From the NCBI RefSeq assembly GCF_028622115.1, contig NZ_CP097263.1, forward strand, positions 3,162,001 through 3,226,000: a stretch of DNA of 64,000 bases, read 5' to 3'. The translations under genes were made by a program, and so were the position numbers. How positions within the stretch are numbered: the first letter of the stretch is position 1; each line of letters begins with the position of its first letter. The notes under the pieces were generated by a model. That model made no database searches. It was not told where the DNA came from and saw only the letters and a list, made by a program, of their open reading frames with translations. Positions 10,201-27,319 of the stretch are shown piece by piece. This DNA is from Kutzneria chonburiensis. Lineage in GTDB: Bacteria; Actinomycetota; Actinomycetes; Mycobacteriales; Pseudonocardiaceae.

Positions 10201-13200
10201 AGACCCGCCACGCGGCCGGGGCCGGCGGGCACCGCTCGGCCCCGGTCGGCAAAGACATCAAGGGCACCAAGCAGTTCGTGCCGGTCCTCGGCCACCAGCA
10301 CCGCCCGATGGTCGTGACGGGACCGCGTCGTGACCAGTGACCACGCCACATCGGCCAGGTCGAGCCCGGGGCGGTCGAGCAGGTGGGAATGCAGGGCACG
10401 GGCCTGTGCGGTCAACCCAGCCGCGCTGCGAGCGCTGAGCACATACGGCAGCAGAGCCCGAGCAGCGGGACCGGTCGAAACGGGCTCGATCGGATCGCCC
10501 TCTTCCAGCACGATGTGTGCGTTGGTGCCGCTGATGCCGAACGACGACACACCGGCCACGCGCTGACGGTCGCCACGGGGCCAGGGGCGTTCCTCGGTGA
10601 GCAGCCGCACGGTCCCGGGCGACCAGTCGACCTCGGGTGACGGCGTGTCGGCGTGCAGCGTGCGGGGCAACAGTTCGTGCCGCAGGGCCTGCACCATCTT
10701 GATCACGCCGCCGACGCCGGACGCCGCCTGCGCGTGGCCGAGGTTCGACTTGAGCGAACCGAGCCACAGCGGCCGTGCCGGCTCACGGTCCTGGCCGTAG
10801 GTGGCGATCAGGGCGTGGGCCTCGATGGGGTCACCGAGCCGGGTGCCGGTGCCGTGCGCCTCGACGGCGTCGACCTCGGTGGCCGCGACGCCCGCCTGCG
10901 CGAGCGCCGCCTCCACAACGCGTTGCTGCGCCGGACCACTCGGGGCAGTCAGGCCGTTGGACGCGCCGTCCTGGTTGACGGCCGAGCCACGGACCACCGC
11001 GAGGACCTCGTGCCCCAGCCGACGCGCGTCGGACAGCCGTTCCACGACGAGCACGCCGACGCCCTCGGCCCAGCCGGTGCCGTCGGCGGCGGCGGCGAAC
11101 GACTTGCACCGGCCGTCGGCGGCCAGCCCGCCCTGGCGGCTGAACTCGACGAAGATGTGCGGCGACGCCATCACGGTCGCGCCGCCGGCCAGCGCGAGAT
11201 CGCACTCGCCACGGCGCAGCGCCTGGGCAGCGAGGTGCAAGGCGACCAGCGAGGACGAGCAGGCGGTGTCGAGCGTGACCGCCGGGCCCTGGAGCCCCAG
11301 CAGGTACGAGATGCGCCCCGACATGACGCTGTTGCTGTTGGCGATGCCGATGATCCCCTCGAGGTTCGCCGGCGTGCTGCTCAGACGGGAGAAGTAGTCG
11401 TTGTACATGGTGCCGACGAACACGCCGGTGCGGCTGTCGCGCAGGCTGTCGGGGGCGATGCCGGCGTGCTCGACGGCCGCCCACGACGTCTCGAGCAGCA
11501 GGCGGTGCTGTGGGTCCATGGCCAGCGCCTCACGGGGCGAGATGCCGAAGAAGGCCGCGTCGAAACCGGCGACGTCGTCGAGGAATCCGCCCTCGCCGGC
11601 CGAGGAGGTGCCGGCCCGGGAGCGGTCCGGGTGGCTGAGGCCGACCAGGTCCCAGCCACGGTCGGTGGGGAAGCCGGCGACGGCGTCCCGGCCCTCCGCG
11701 ACGAGCCGCCACAGGTCCTCGGCCGACGCGACACCGCCCGGGTAGCGGCAGGCCATGCCGACGATGGCGACGGGCTCGTCGGCGACGGCCGTCCTGGTCG
11801 TGACCGGCTGTCGAGGGCGTGACGACGGCTCGGCGAGCTGGCTGTTCAGGTGTCGGGCCAGCGCGCCGGCGGTCGGGTGGTCGAAGACCAGCGTCGCCGG
11901 CAGCCGGACACCGGTCGCGGCCGACAGGCGGTTGCGCAGCTGCACGGACATCAGGGAGTCGAACCCGAACTCGCCAAGCGGGCGCTCGGTGTCGACGGCG
12001 CTCAGGTCGCGGTGCCCGACGGCCGCGGCGATCTCGGTCCGTACGAGATCGGACAGCGCCTTGGCACGGTCCGCAGCCGCAAGCACGGCCAGGTTCGTCG
12101 ACACCGTCTTCTGGCGCGGTTGCAGCGCCGTGAAGAACGGGGCCGGACGGGTGCTGGTGAACACAGGCAGGAAGCGCGGCCACGCCACGTCGGCCAGCAC
12201 GCGGTCCTCGCCGAGGGACACCGCCGCCGACAGGGCTGCCATGGCGTCGTCGACCGGCAGCGGGACAAGCCCCTGGCGGCGCAGCCGCCGCTCCAGGTCG
12301 GCGTCGACCATGCCGCCGCCCGACCACGGACCCCAGGCCAGCGCCGTGCCGGCCCGGCCGCGGGCGCGGCGGCGGGCGGCCAGCGCGTCGAGCACGGCGT
12401 TGCCCGCCCCGTACGCGCTCTGCCCCGCCCCGCCCCAGACGCCGGAGACGGACGAGAACACGACGAAGGCGTCCACGTCACCGAGCACCTCGTCGAGGAC
12501 CCGGGCACCGCTCGCCTTGCCGTCCATGACGGCGTGGAACCGGTCGAGGGTGGTCTCCAGCAACGGTGTCTCATCGGCGACGCCGGCCGCGTGGAACACC
12601 GCGCGGACGGGCGTGCCGGTGTCCGCCGCCGCACGCACCAGTTCGGCCATAGCGGACCGGTCGGTGACGTCGGCGGCAACGATCCGCGCCGGGGTACCGG
12701 TGGCGGCCAGCTCGGCCAGCAACTCCTGCGCGCCGGCCGCCTCGGCGCCTCGGCGCGAGACGAGCAGCAGCGAGCAGCCGCCGAGACCCGCGACCCAACG
12801 GGCGACATGGCCGCCCAACGCCCCGGTGCCGCCGGTGATCAGCACCGTGCCGGACGGCGTCCAGTCGGTGGGCTGCGCCGGCCGCTCCGGCCTGACCAGG
12901 CGCCGTACAAACACGCCGTCGGGCCTGAGCCGGATCTGGTCCTCGCCCGAGCCCGCGGTGAGCAGGCCGGCCAGGCAGTCGAGGTCGGGCCGCACGCCGG
13001 CCGGCGGCAGATCGACCAGGCCGCCCCAGCGTTCCGGCAGTTCCAGGGCCGCCGCGCGGCCCGCGCCCCACACGGCGGCCGTGTCGAGCTCGTCGTCGGA
13101 CTCGTGGGTCAGGCACCACACCGGCGCGTCCACACCGGCCTCGGTAAGCGCTTGCAACGCCGTGACAAGGACGTCCGGGTGCGCGGCGAACAACAGCACG

Positions 13201-16200
13201 CCGTCCACGACCGCGTTGACCAGCCGTGCCGTGAGGGCGGCGCGGTCCTCGGAGAGGTCGACGGAAACCGTGTGCGCGGCCATGTCCCGGGTCCAGGAGA
13301 CGTCCGTCGCCGGTGGCGCGAGGACAAGCCAGGTGCCAGGGAGCTGGTCGGCGCGCGGTGGGTCGGGCAGCCGCTGCCACGTGACCTCGTAGGCCAGGCG
13401 ATGCACGCGCCCGTCCGCACGGGACCCCAGCCGGGCTGCCCGCAGCACCAGTTCGCCGACGGTGAGGACCGGGTCGCCGGCACTGGTGACGGCGTCCAGG
13501 CGAACGGTCTCGCCGCCGGTCTGTAGGCGCACACGCAGTTCGGACGCGCCCGTGAGATGCACGGTGGCCCGGCCGAAGGCGAAGGGCAGCCGGACCTGCT
13601 CACCAGCGTCGGCGGCCAGCGGATGCAGGGCGGCGTCCAGCAACGCGGGGTGACAGCCGTACCGGCCGTCGCGGGCCTCCTCGGGAAGGACGACCTCGGC
13701 GTACAGCTCGTCCCCGGACCGCCACAACGCCCGCAGGCCGCGGAACGCCGGGCCGTAGCCGTAGCCACGGGCGGCGAGCGTGCCGTAGAGCTCGTCGACC
13801 GGCAGCTCCTCGGCGCCCGCCGGCGGCCACTGCTCCACGGTCCACGCCGAGAACTCCTCCGCCACGAGCCGTCCCGTGGCGTACTCCACCCACTCGCCGT
13901 CACCACTGCGGCCCCGGATCACCAGTGCGCGTTCCGGCGCACCCTCCGGTTCCACCCAGACCTGGACGTCGACGCCGACGGCCGGCAGCACGAGCGGGGC
14001 CTGCACGACGAGGTCGGCGACCTGCCGCCACCCAACCTGCCGGGCAGCGCGCAGGGCGAGCTCCAGGAAACCGGTGCCGGGGAACAGCACCGTGCTGTCC
14101 ACCGCGTGGTCGGCCAGCCACGGGTCCTGGGCCGGCGAGATCCGGCCGGTCAGAACCACGCCGCCCTGGCCCGGCAGTTCCACGACGCCGGACAGCAGGG
14201 GGTGCTCCAGCGCGTCGGCCCCGGCGCCCGTGAGGGCTGGCGGTGCGAGCCAGAAGCGCCGGTGCTGGAACGGGTACGTGGGCAGGTCGGCCCGGGCAGC
14301 CGCCGGGAACACGGTCGTCCAATCGACCTCGACGCCGTGCGCATGGGCCTCGCCGAGCGCGGTCACCAGCGTCAGGGCCTCGCTCTGCTCACGGCGGCAA
14401 CTCGGCAGCACCGTGCCACCGTCGATCAGCGGCGTCAGTACCGCGTCGGGCCCGATCTCGACCACGACGTCCGCGTCAAGCCGCGTGACGGCGTCATGGA
14501 ATCGCACCGCGCGGCGGGCGTGGTCGACCCAGTAGGCCGCGCTGGCGAACGGATGCGTGGTGTCGGCCGAGGCCACCACGGGTAGCTTCGGCTCGCGGCG
14601 CTCCAGTTCCTCCGCCACCGCAAGGAATTCGTCCAGCACCGGTTCCATCAGCGGCGAGTGGAAGGCATGGCTCACCCGGAGCCGGCTCGTGCGACGGCCA
14701 CGCTCGCGCCAGATCTCGGCGATCCGCTCGACCTCCGCACGCGCGCCGGAAACCACCACCGCCTCCGGGCCGTTGACCGCGGCGATGCCGACGAACGCCG
14801 GATCCCCCAGCGTCGCAGCGACCTCCGCCTCGCCGGCGGCGATCGCCAGCATCGCGCCGCCTGCCGGCAACGCCTGCATCAACCGGCCACGCACCACCGC
14901 CAACCGGGCACCGTCCACAAGGGACAACGCGCCGGCCACGACCGCGGCGGCGATCTCGCCCACGGAATGCCCGGCCAACACGGAGAATTCCACGCCCCAG
15001 GACTGCCACAGCCGGGCCAGCGCCACCTCGAACGCAAACAACGCCGGCTGCGCAAACTCCGTACGCTCCAACACATCCGCCGGCCCGGACCACATCACCT
15101 CGCGCAACGACCGCCCCAACAGCGGATCCACCGCCGCGCACACCTCGTCCAGCGCACCGGCAAACACCGGGAACCGCTCGGCCAGCTCACGGCCCATACC
15201 CATGTGCTGAGCGCCTTGACCGGAGAACACCGCCGCGATCCGGCCACCGCCTACGGCCACCGGGGTCACGTCGCTGAGCGCCGCAAGCACGGCGTCACGG
15301 TCGCCCGTGACCGTCGCACGGTGGTCGAATGCCGTGCGGTGCACGGCCAGCTCCCGCGCCGCCCGCGTGAGCGACAGCCACGGCCGCGCCGCCAGATGGT
15401 CCCGCAGCGCCGCCGCCTGGTCGCGTACGGCATCCGGCGTCCGGCCCGACAGCACCAGCGGCACCAAGACTTCCGCCAACGGCGTCGAGGGCCCGTTCTC
15501 GGCGGCGGCCTCGGGGATGAACTCCTCCAGGATCACGTGCGCGTTGGTGCCGCTCATACCGAATGAGGACACGCCGGCGCGGCGCGGGCGGTCCTCGACC
15601 CGCTCCCACGCGCGGTCTCGGTCCAGCAGCGCGACCGTGCCGGCGGACCAGTCGACCTCGGTCGACGGACGGTCGGCGTACAGGCTGCGTGGCAGCACGC
15701 CGTGTCGCAGCGCCTGCACCATCTTGATCACGCCGGCGACGCCCGCGGCCGCCTGGGTGTGGCCGATGTTCGACTTCAGCGAACCGAGCCACAGCGGCCG
15801 CCCCGCCGAACGGCCGCGTCCGTACGTCGCCATCAGGGCCTGCGCCTCGATGGGATCGCCCAGTCGCGTGCCCGTCCCGTGCGCCTCTACGACGTCGATC
15901 TCGTCCGTGCTCAGCCGAGCGCTGCGCAGCGCCGCGTCGATCACGCGCTGCTGCGCGGGACCGCTCGGCGCCGTCATGCCGTTCGAGGCGCCGTCCTGGT
16001 TGACCGCGCTGCCCCGCACCACGGCCAGCACCTCGTGCCCCAGCCGCAGCGCGTCCGACAGCCGCTCCACGGCCAGCACGCCCACACCCTCGGACCAGCC
16101 GGTGCCGTCGCCGTCGTCGGCGAAGGAGTGGCAGCGGCCGTCGGTGGACAGCACCCGCTGCCGGCTGTACTCGACGAAGAACGTGGGGCCGGCCATGATC

Positions 16201-16904
16201 GCGACGCCGCCGGCCAGCGCCAGATCGCACTCGCCCGAGCGCAGCGCCTGACACGCCAGGTGCAGTGAGACCAGCGACGACGAGCAGGCGGTGTCGACAG
16301 TGACGGCCGGCCCTTCAAGGCCGAGGTGGTAGGCGACCCGGCCGACGGCCATGCTGCCCGCGCTGCCCATGTGGACGTAGCCCTCGAACCCGTCCGGTGC
16401 CTTGCCGATGAAACGGCTGCCGTAGTCGTGGTGCATGACGCCGGTGAACACGCCGGTGCGGCTGCCGCGCAGGTCGGCGGGACGGATGCCCGCGCTCTCC
16501 AGCGCCTCCCAGGTCGTCTCCAGCAGCAGCCGCTGCTGCGGGTCCATGGCCAGCGCCTCGCGCGGGCTGAGCCCGAAGAAGTCGGCGTCGAAGAGGTCGA
16601 TGTCGGTGAGGAAGCCGCCTTCGCGCGTGTACGACTTCCCGACGGCGTCCGGGTCGGGGTCGTAGAGGGCGGCCACGTCCCAGCCGCGGTCCCGTGGGAA
16701 GCCGCTGATGGCGTCACGCCCCTCCGCGACCAGCCGCCACAGGTCGTTGGCGCCGTGCACGCCGCCCGGGTACCGGCAGCCGATGCCGACGATCGCGATC
16801 GGCTCGTGGGCCCGCGTCTCGGCGTCCCGCAGCCGCGACCGGGTCTTCTGCAGATCGGTGGTGACCTTGCGCAGGTAGTCGACGAGCTGGCTTTCGTCTG
16901 TCAT
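7263..16904 (-). CDS. type I PKS2: modules 2 (KS-AT-DH-KR-ACP) and 3 (KS-AT-KR-ACP)
   Basis: The protein has 3213 residues; ATG 16904 is chosen over GTG 16913 for the AGG 8 bases upstream. Residues 1-30 are a coiled-coil docking helix. Module 2: KS about 34-460 (Cys207, HGTGT, SNIGH), AT 557-860 (GHSVGE with Ser647, HAFH 746-749, so malonyl-CoA), DH about 900-1160, KR 1352-1560 (Ser, Tyr1498, Asn), ACP Ser1650. The DH motif is [10 protein letters not shown], so the usual Gly of HxxxGxxxxP is Ser937; the Asp of LLDAALH (1090) is present. Module 3: KS from about 1709, AT with HAFH (malonyl), KR, ACP, then a C-terminal docking tail, no DH and no thioesterase. Both KRs lack LDD and have Trp 8 residues before the Tyr, the A-type pattern. 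It should take the chain from PKS1 and leave a 3-hydroxy-diene on its last ACP. Confidence 0.95.
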   Translation of the reverse strand: MTDESQLVDYLRKVTTDLQKTRSRLRDAETRAHEPIAIVGIGCRYPGGVHGANDLWRLVAEGRDAISGFPRDRGWDVAALYDPDPDAVGKSYTREGGFLTDIDLFDADFFGLSPREALAMDPQQRLLLETTWEALESAGIRPADLRGSRTGVFTGVMHHDYGSRFIGKAPDGFEGYVHMGSAGSMAVGRVAYHLGLEGPAVTVDTACSSSLVSLHLACQALRSGECDLALAGGVAIMAGPTFFVEYSRQRVLSTDGRCHSFADDGDGTGWSEGVGVLAVERLSDALRLGHEVLAVVRGSAVNQDGASNGMTAPSGPAQQRVIDAALRSARLSTDEIDVVEAHGTGTRLGDPIEAQALMATYGRGRSAGRPLWLGSLKSNIGHTQAAAGVAGVIKMVQALRHGVLPRSLYADRPSTEVDWSAGTVALLDRDRAWERVEDRPRRAGVSSFGMSGTNAHVILEEFIPEAAAENGPSTPLAEVLVPLVLSGRTPDAVRDQAAALRDHLAARPWLSLTRAARELAVHRTAFDHRATVTGDRDAVLAALSDVTPVAVGGGRIAAVFSGQGAQHMGMGRELAERFPVFAGALDEVCAAVDPLLGRSLREVMWSGPADVLERTEFAQPALFAFEVALARLWQSWGVEFSVLAGHSVGEIAAAVVAGALSLVDGARLAVVRGRLMQALPAGGAMLAIAAGEAEVAATLGDPAFVGIAAVNGPEAVVVSGARAEVERIAEIWRERGRRTSRLRVSHAFHSPLMEPVLDEFLAVAEELERREPKLPVVASADTTHPFASAAYWVDHARRAVRFHDAVTRLDADVVVEIGPDAVLTPLIDGGTVLPSCRREQSEALTLVTALGEAHAHGVEVDWTTVFPAAARADLPTYPFQHRRFWLAPPALTGAGADALEHPLLSGVVELPGQGGVVLTGRISPAQDPWLADHAVDSTVLFPGTGFLELALRAARQVGWRQVADLVVQAPLVLPAVGVDVQVWVEPEGAPERALVIRGRSGDGEWVEYATGRLVAEEFSAWTVEQWPPAGAEELPVDELYGTLAARGYGYGPAFRGLRALWRSGDELYAEVVLPEEARDGRYGCHPALLDAALHPLAADAGEQVRLPFAFGRATVHLTGASELRVRLQTGGETVRLDAVTSAGDPVLTVGELVLRAARLGSRADGRVHRLAYEVTWQRLPDPPRADQLPGTWLVLAPPATDVSWTRDMAAHTVSVDLSEDRAALTARLVNAVVDGVLLFAAHPDVLVTALQALTEAGVDAPVWCLTHESDDELDTAAVWGAGRAAALELPERWGGLVDLPPAGVRPDLDCLAGLLTAGSGEDQIRLRPDGVFVRRLVRPERPAQPTDWTPSGTVLITGGTGALGGHVARWVAGLGGCSLLLVSRRGAEAAGAQELLAELAATGTPARIVAADVTDRSAMAELVRAAADTGTPVRAVFHAAGVADETPLLETTLDRFHAVMDGKASGARVLDEVLGDVDAFVVFSSVSGVWGGAGQSAYGAGNAVLDALAARRRARGRAGTALAWGPWSGGGMVDADLERRLRRQGLVPLPVDDAMAALSAAVSLGEDRVLADVAWPRFLPVFTSTRPAPFFTALQPRQKTVSTNLAVLAAADRAKALSDLVRTEIAAAVGHRDLSAVDTERPLGEFGFDSLMSVQLRNRLSAATGVRLPATLVFDHPTAGALARHLNSQLAEPSSRPRQPVTTRTAVADEPVAIVGMACRYPGGVASAEDLWRLVAEGRDAVAGFPTDRGWDLVGLSHPDRSRAGTSSAGEGGFLDDVAGFDAAFFGISPREALAMDPQHRLLLETSWAAVEHAGIAPDSLRDSRTGVFVGTMYNDYFSRLSSTPANLEGIIGIANSNSVMSGRISYLLGLQGPAVTLDTACSSSLVALHLAAQALRRGECDLALAGGATVMASPHIFVEFSRQGGLAADGRCKSFAAAADGTGWAEGVGVLVVERLSDARRLGHEVLAVVRGSAVNQDGASNGLTAPSGPAQQRVVEAALAQAGVAATEVDAVEAHGTGTRLGDPIEAHALIATYGQDREPARPLWLGSLKSNLGHAQAASGVGGVIKMVQALRHELLPRTLHADTPSPEVDWSPGTVRLLTEERPWPRGDRQRVAGVSSFGISGTNAHIVLEEGDPIEPVSTGPAARALLPYVLSARSAAGLTAQARALHSHLLDRPGLDLADVAWSLVTTRSRHDHRAVLVAEDRHELLGALDVFADRGRAVPAGPGRVAGLFSGQGAQHVGMGRELAGRFPVFAAALDEVCAAVDPLLGRSLREVMWSGPADVLERTEFAQPALFAFEVALARLWQSWGVEFSVLAGHSVGEIAAAVVAGVLSLVDGARLAVVRGRLMQALPVGGAMLAIAAGEAEVAASLADLPDLAIAAVNGPEAVVVSGTEADVLRIADQWRARGRRTTRLRVSHAFHSPLMEPMLDEFAAFLGELTFHEPSIPVVPTADTSHSFATPEYWVAHARHAVRFADALTAMDADVLIELGPDAVLAPLAAQPVVASARRDQPEVRTLFKALGAGYAQGVSVDWTAVLGEGRQVRLPTYAFQHERYWLEEDTAGRATTPAQVADWRYRIAWDRLPVDDTASLDGRWWVVVPGDTATADVVRRSLAAAGADPRIITVDPHGMDRATLAKELAATADGPVAGVVSLLAEAGGEDAKHRGVAAGALATMVLVQALHDADVSTRLWTLTRGAVRTGPSDAAPDPWHAQVWGLGRVAALEHPALWGGLIDLPVEGEPAGLAAVLSGTAGEDQVALRGDGLHARRLKADPGGAHAPAADPWTDGAVLITGGTGALGAHTARMLASRGASRLVLASRRGPTAPGAEALRAELEELGAKVDLTACDVTDRDAVAQLAERLAAEGAPVHAVVHAAGVAAEKPLTELVGDDFAAVADAKVTAAEILDDVLGDDLTAFVVYSSIAGTWGSAGNGPYAAANAHLDALVERRRARGAVGTAVAWGPWSGGGMADDRFQEQMLRRGVRALSPQGATAALGQALDRDDTTVTVVDVDWDRFAHVFASNRPSPLLRHLTEPTDEAPARSDLTERFAAMDAETRRGAVLDLVRAEVADVLGHATPQAVAVDSAFTDMGFDSLMAVELRTRLGDASGLALPTTLVFDHPSPTAVADYLSRRFELDPDALNNEILAKLDWLEHTLLDAARGDRARFGSRLDALLARLDGTAALPESPLSDDIESATAEELLALVERNVD
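9841..10200 (-). repeat. near-identical AT-domain block, copy in module 3
   Basis: This 360-base stretch in the module 3 AT aligns without gaps to 14869-15228 in the module 2 AT, and long runs are identical. Codon choice inside it differs from the rest of the gene: many TTG, GCG, TTT and GTG codons where the surroundings prefer CTG and GCC. This points to recent duplication or gene conversion of an AT segment, possibly from a foreign donor. Confidence 0.75.
14869..15228 (-). repeat. near-identical AT-domain block, copy in module 2
   Basis: This is the partner of 9841-10200 and has the same length of 360 bases. It covers the AT region around GHSVGE. It differs at scattered positions, mostly third bases that move it toward the codon use of the rest of the gene, so it looks partly ameliorated or partly converted. 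Confidence 0.75.
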
Positions 16905-16981
16905 GTCTGGCACCTATCGGCTTCGCGGCTGTCGGCCCGGCGGCGGGAACAGCAGTGGTGGCAACGGGTTCACACCCGGGG

Positions 16982-24208
<7,227 letters not shown>

Positions 24209-24245
24209 AGAAAACAACCCAAGCAAGAGGGCGCCGGCCATAACA

Positions 24246-24262
24246 CCCCTACCACCCCCGAA
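24246..24262 (-). promoter_or_regulatory. tandem TAGGGG-like box upstream of PKS1
   Basis: The plus strand has CCCCTAC at 24246-24252 and CCCCGAA at 24256-24262, again 10 bp apart. Read toward PKS1 this is TTCGGGG, three bases, GTAGGGG. The distal half is degenerate. The gap to ATG 24208 is 37 bases and the RBS there is weak, so a very short leader or leaderless mRNA is possible. Confidence 0.5.
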
Positions 24263-24305
24263 TGCGCGAATTCGGCCGGGAAAAGAAATACGGCGGCACG
24301 GCACT

Positions 24306-24322
24306 TGAGGGGGACATAGGGG
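24306..24322 (+). promoter_or_regulatory. tandem TAGGGG-like box upstream of aminotransferase gene
   Basis: The plus strand reads TGAGGGG (24306-24312) and ATAGGGG (24316-24322) with 10-bp spacing. It lies 36 bases before ATG 24359, nearly the same gap as for the divergent PKS1 box. The two boxes sit back to back in the 150-bp divergent region, so both genes are probably controlled together. Confidence 0.55.
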
Positions 24323-24358
24323 TTGCCCGACCCCGAGGCCGACCGGCAGGTTTCCGAT

Positions 24359-25432
24359 ATGCGAGGACCACAGCCGCGTCCGGAACTGCATTCCCTAGCC
24401 GCGCACGCGGCCGGCCGAGCGGGCGGTGCGCCGACCGCGGAACTCAAACACCTGCTGGCGGCGAACGAGAATCCGTACGATCCGCTGCCCGGTGTCCTTG
24501 ACGCGGCCGTCGCCGCCGCCGGGCAGTTCAACCGCTACCCCGATATCGGCTGCGAACGACTGATCGACGCGCTGGCCCACCGTTTCGACCTGCCGCCCGC
24601 CCGATTCGCGGCCGGCGCCGGGTCGGTGAGCGTCATCCAGTCGCTCGTCCAGGCCATGACCGCGCCGGGGGACGAGGTGATCCACGCCTGGCGGTCGTTC
24701 GAGGCCTACCCCATCATCACGAAAGCCGTCTGTGGCGCGACCGCGGTCGGGGTCCCGCTGACCGACGACGGGCACCACGACCTCACCGCCATGGCCGACC
24801 GGATCACCGAACGGACCCGGCTGATCTTCATCTGCACCCCCAACAACCCCACCGGCACGACGGTGCGCCGTGACGAGCTGGCGGAGTTTCTCGGCCGTGT
24901 TCCGGAGAACGTGCTCGTCGTGCTGGACGAGGCCTACGCCGAATTCGTGCGGGACGAGGACACGCCGGACGGCATCACCCTGTGCCGCGAATACGCCAAT
25001 GTCGCCGTGGTGCGGACGTTCTCCAAGGCGTATGGCCTGGCCGGCTTGAGGATCGGGTATGCCGTCGCCCCGGAATCCGTCGCCGCGGCGCTGCGCATGA
25101 CGGCGCCCTACGGGGTCAGCCAGATCGGGCAGGAGGCGGCCATCGCTTCGCTGGCCGCCGAACGTGAGGTCATGCACCGGGTCGACGCGGTCATCACCGA
25201 GCGCCGCCGGATGGAGGACGTCCTGGCCGAACAGGGCTGGCCGGTCACCCGCTCCCAGGCGAACTTCGTCTGGCTCCCCATCGGCGACCGCGGCGGTGAC
25301 TTCGCCGCTGCCTGCGGTCGGGCCGGCATCGCGGTGCGGGTGCTCGGCACTGACGGAGTCCGGGTCACCGTCGGCTCTCCGGAAGCCAATGACCTGTTCC
25401 TGGCCACGGCGGCCGAAGCTCGACTGGGATGA
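24359..25432 (+). CDS. HisC-like PLP aminotransferase (fold type I)
   Basis: This 357-residue enzyme matches the histidinol-phosphate/aromatic aminotransferase family. It has NENPY near the N-terminus, a YPD segment, CTPNNPTG (cofactor and substrate contact), VLDEAYAEF, and the Schiff-base region [16 protein letters not shown] with the PLP Lys. ATG 24359 is preferred. TTG 24323 would add 12 residues but would start directly at the operator. The gene diverges from PKS1 and its stop codon directly abuts the end of the NmrA-like gene. Its position and shared operator suggest it acts for the polyketide rather than in histidine synthesis, perhaps adding an amine to an aldehyde or ketone. The amine acceptor is unknown. 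Confidence 0.85.
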   Translation: MRGPQPRPELHSLAAHAAGRAGGAPTAELKHLLAANENPYDPLPGVLDAAVAAAGQFNRYPDIGCERLIDALAHRFDLPPARFAAGAGSVSVIQSLVQAMTAPGDEVIHAWRSFEAYPIITKAVCGATAVGVPLTDDGHHDLTAMADRITERTRLIFICTPNNPTGTTVRRDELAEFLGRVPENVLVVLDEAYAEFVRDEDTPDGITLCREYANVAVVRTFSKAYGLAGLRIGYAVAPESVAAALRMTAPYGVSQIGQEAAIASLAAEREVMHRVDAVITERRRMEDVLAEQGWPVTRSQANFVWLPIGDRGGDFAAACGRAGIAVRVLGTDGVRVTVGSPEANDLFLATAAEARLG

Positions 25433-26077
25433 TCACCGGAATGCGTGCTCGATCGGCGTCGGTCCGGCCGTCGCCTGCCAGACGCCTTTGATTCCCTGCG
25501 CCAACACGGCACGGATCGCGTGGGCGCAGTCGCCGCGGGAGAGCTCGTCACCGACGGTCGGCACGCCGTCGGGGCGGGCCCGCACGGTCCCCAGCGGGGG
25601 ATCGTCGGTCAGCATGCCCGGGCGCAATACGCACCAGTCCAGGTTTCGCCCACGCACCACCTGTTCGGCGGACCGCTTCTCGGCCAGGTAGGCGTCCAGT
25701 TCGTCGCCGAGTTCATCGCGGTCCCGTGCGGTGGGCAGGTGGGTGCTCACCATGACGAACCGGCGGACGCCGCAGTCCTCGGCCGCGTCGCACAACTGGG
25801 CCGTCGGCGCGGACGCCGCCGCGCCGAGCGAGCCCGGGCCGGTGCCGGTGCCCGCCGCCAGCACCACGGCGTCCGCGCCGCGGACGGCCCGTTTCAGCTG
25901 CACGTCGAGGTCGGATCCGTTGGTGTCAAGCAGGAACGGCTCGATGCGGGCGGCACGCATGCGCTCCGCGTCGCCGGCTCGCAGGACCAGTCCGACCGGT
26001 GTGTTCCCGTCGGCCAGCAGGTAGGACGCGAGCCGGCCGCCGAGACCGGTGGTCACCCCAGCAACGACAACCCGCAT
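25433..26077 (-). CDS. NmrA-like NAD(P)-binding protein (atypical SDR)
   Basis: This 214-residue protein has an N-terminal Rossmann motif VVVAGVTTGLGGRLASYLL and a typical NmrA/atypical SDR layout (ADAVVLAAG, RRFVMVSTH, LRPGMLTDD). No classical YxxxK is evident. ATG 26077 is chosen because GAGGAG lies 8 bases upstream; GTG 26086 would overlap that site. It lies 51 bases after the P450 gene and is likely the last gene of the MFS-hydrolase-P450 unit. It may be an oxidoreductase in tailoring or a redox sensor. I cannot choose between these. Confidence 0.75.
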   Translation of the reverse strand: MRVVVAGVTTGLGGRLASYLLADGNTPVGLVLRAGDAERMRAARIEPFLLDTNGSDLDVQLKRAVRGADAVVLAAGTGTGPGSLGAAASAPTAQLCDAAEDCGVRRFVMVSTHLPTARDRDELGDELDAYLAEKRSAEQVVRGRNLDWCVLRPGMLTDDPPLGTVRARPDGVPTVGDELSRGDCAHAIRAVLAQGIKGVWQATAGPTPIEHAFR

Positions 26078-26128
26078 CGCGATCACTCCTCTATGGACTG
26101 CCTACTTCGGACGCAGAAATTCCTCGGT

Positions 26129-27319
26129 TCACCAGCGCACCGGCAGGCTGCGCACGCCTCGGACCCTGATGCCCGGCAGCCAGTCGAGACCGGCCGGATC
26201 GATGTCTAGCGCCAGCTCGGGACAGCGGCGCAGCAGGCTCAGGATCGCGACCCGGCTTTGCAGCCGCGCCAACCCGGCGCCGAGACAGAAGTGGATGCCG
26301 TGGCCGAAGGCGACGTGGCCGCCGCGGGTGCCGCGGTGGAGGTCGAACGTGTCGGGTCGCTCGAACTGGGCCGGGTCGCGCCCCGCCGCCGCGATGCTGA
26401 CCAGAACCGTCTCCCCCGGCGGGATCTTCGTGTCGCCGTAGCCGATGGTCTCGGTGGTGAACCGCTTGGTCGACGTCTCCACCGGGCCGTCGTGGCGCAG
26501 CATCTCCTCGACCGCCTGGTCGATCAGGCCCTCGGGGTCGGCCCGCAGCGCCGCCAGCTGTGCCGGATGCGTCAGGAGCGTGCGCACCCCGTTGGAGATC
26601 AGGTTGGCCGTGGTCTCGTGGCCGGCGATGATCAGGATGAACACCATCGAGCGCAGCTCGGGGACCGACAGCCGGTCGTTGTCCTCCGCGTTCGTCCGCA
26701 ACAGCGAGGAGATCAGGTCCCCGGTGGGCGTGGCCCGGCGCTTGTCCTCGATCAGGTTCTTCAGGTAGTCGGTCAGGGCCAGCCCGGCCTGCGCGAACCC
26801 ACGGCTCTTCCACCAGGCGATGGTGTCCGGCTCGGCCGGCACCAGCACCCGCTCCGTCCAGTCGCGGAAGTCCTCCCGGTCGGCGAACGGGACCCCGAGC
26901 AGCTCGCAGAGCACGGTGATCGGCAGCGGCGACGCCAGCGCCGCGACCAGGTCCGCTCTTCGCCCACCGGCCGTCATCTCGTCGAGCAGACCGTCGGTGA
27001 TCTCCTGGACGCGCGGGCGCAGCGCCTCCACCCGGCGCGCGGTGAACTCCCGCGAGACCAGCCGTCTCAGCCGCGTGTGGTCCGGCGGATCGGTGATCAG
27101 GACGTGCCGCTCGTCCTCGCTGGGCGGGTCGAGGCACTTGGCCAGCCGGGGATCGGCCAGCGCCGCCCTGGCCTCGTCGTAGCCGACGATCAGCCAGAAC
27201 CGGTCGCCGTCGGCCAGCACGATCTCGTGCACCGGCCCGGCCTCGCGCAGCCGGGCGTAGTGGGGGTACGGGTCGGTGAAGAACTCGGGCCCGTACGCGC
27301 TCAGGTCGACGGTCACCAT
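26129..27319 (-). CDS. cytochrome P450 (bacterial class I, CYP107-like)
   Basis: This soluble P450 of 396 residues carries the I-helix motif AGHETT, the K-helix ExxR in EEMLRHDGPV, and the heme loop FGHGIHFCLGA with the Cys ligand. Length and motifs fit the macrolide and polyketide hydroxylases of actinomycetes. Its ATG overlaps the last 7 bases of the hydrolase gene, so the two are translationally coupled. A ferredoxin gene is not present nearby, so electron partners must come from elsewhere. It probably hydroxylates the polyketide. The site cannot be predicted. Confidence 0.92.
   Translation of the reverse strand: MVTVDLSAYGPEFFTDPYPHYARLREAGPVHEIVLADGDRFWLIVGYDEARAALADPRLAKCLDPPSEDERHVLITDPPDHTRLRRLVSREFTARRVEALRPRVQEITDGLLDEMTAGGRRADLVAALASPLPITVLCELLGVPFADREDFRDWTERVLVPAEPDTIAWWKSRGFAQAGLALTDYLKNLIEDKRRATPTGDLISSLLRTNAEDNDRLSVPELRSMVFILIIAGHETTANLISNGVRTLLTHPAQLAALRADPEGLIDQAVEEMLRHDGPVETSTKRFTTETIGYGDTKIPPGETVLVSIAAAGRDPAQFERPDTFDLHRGTRGGHVAFGHGIHFCLGAGLARLQSRVAILSLLRRCPELALDIDPAGLDWLPGIRVRGVRSLPVRW

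Noticed and set aside
24209-24241. ATG 24241 as start of PKS1
   Set aside because: It lies only 4 bases from the operator, and the added residues (MAGALLLGLFS) look like neither a docking nor a signal sequence. It cannot be fully excluded.
24323-24358. TTG start 12 codons upstream for the aminotransferase
   Set aside because: The codon directly abuts the tandem TAGGGG box, so it would lie upstream of any transcript start driven by that box. ATG 24359 fits better.
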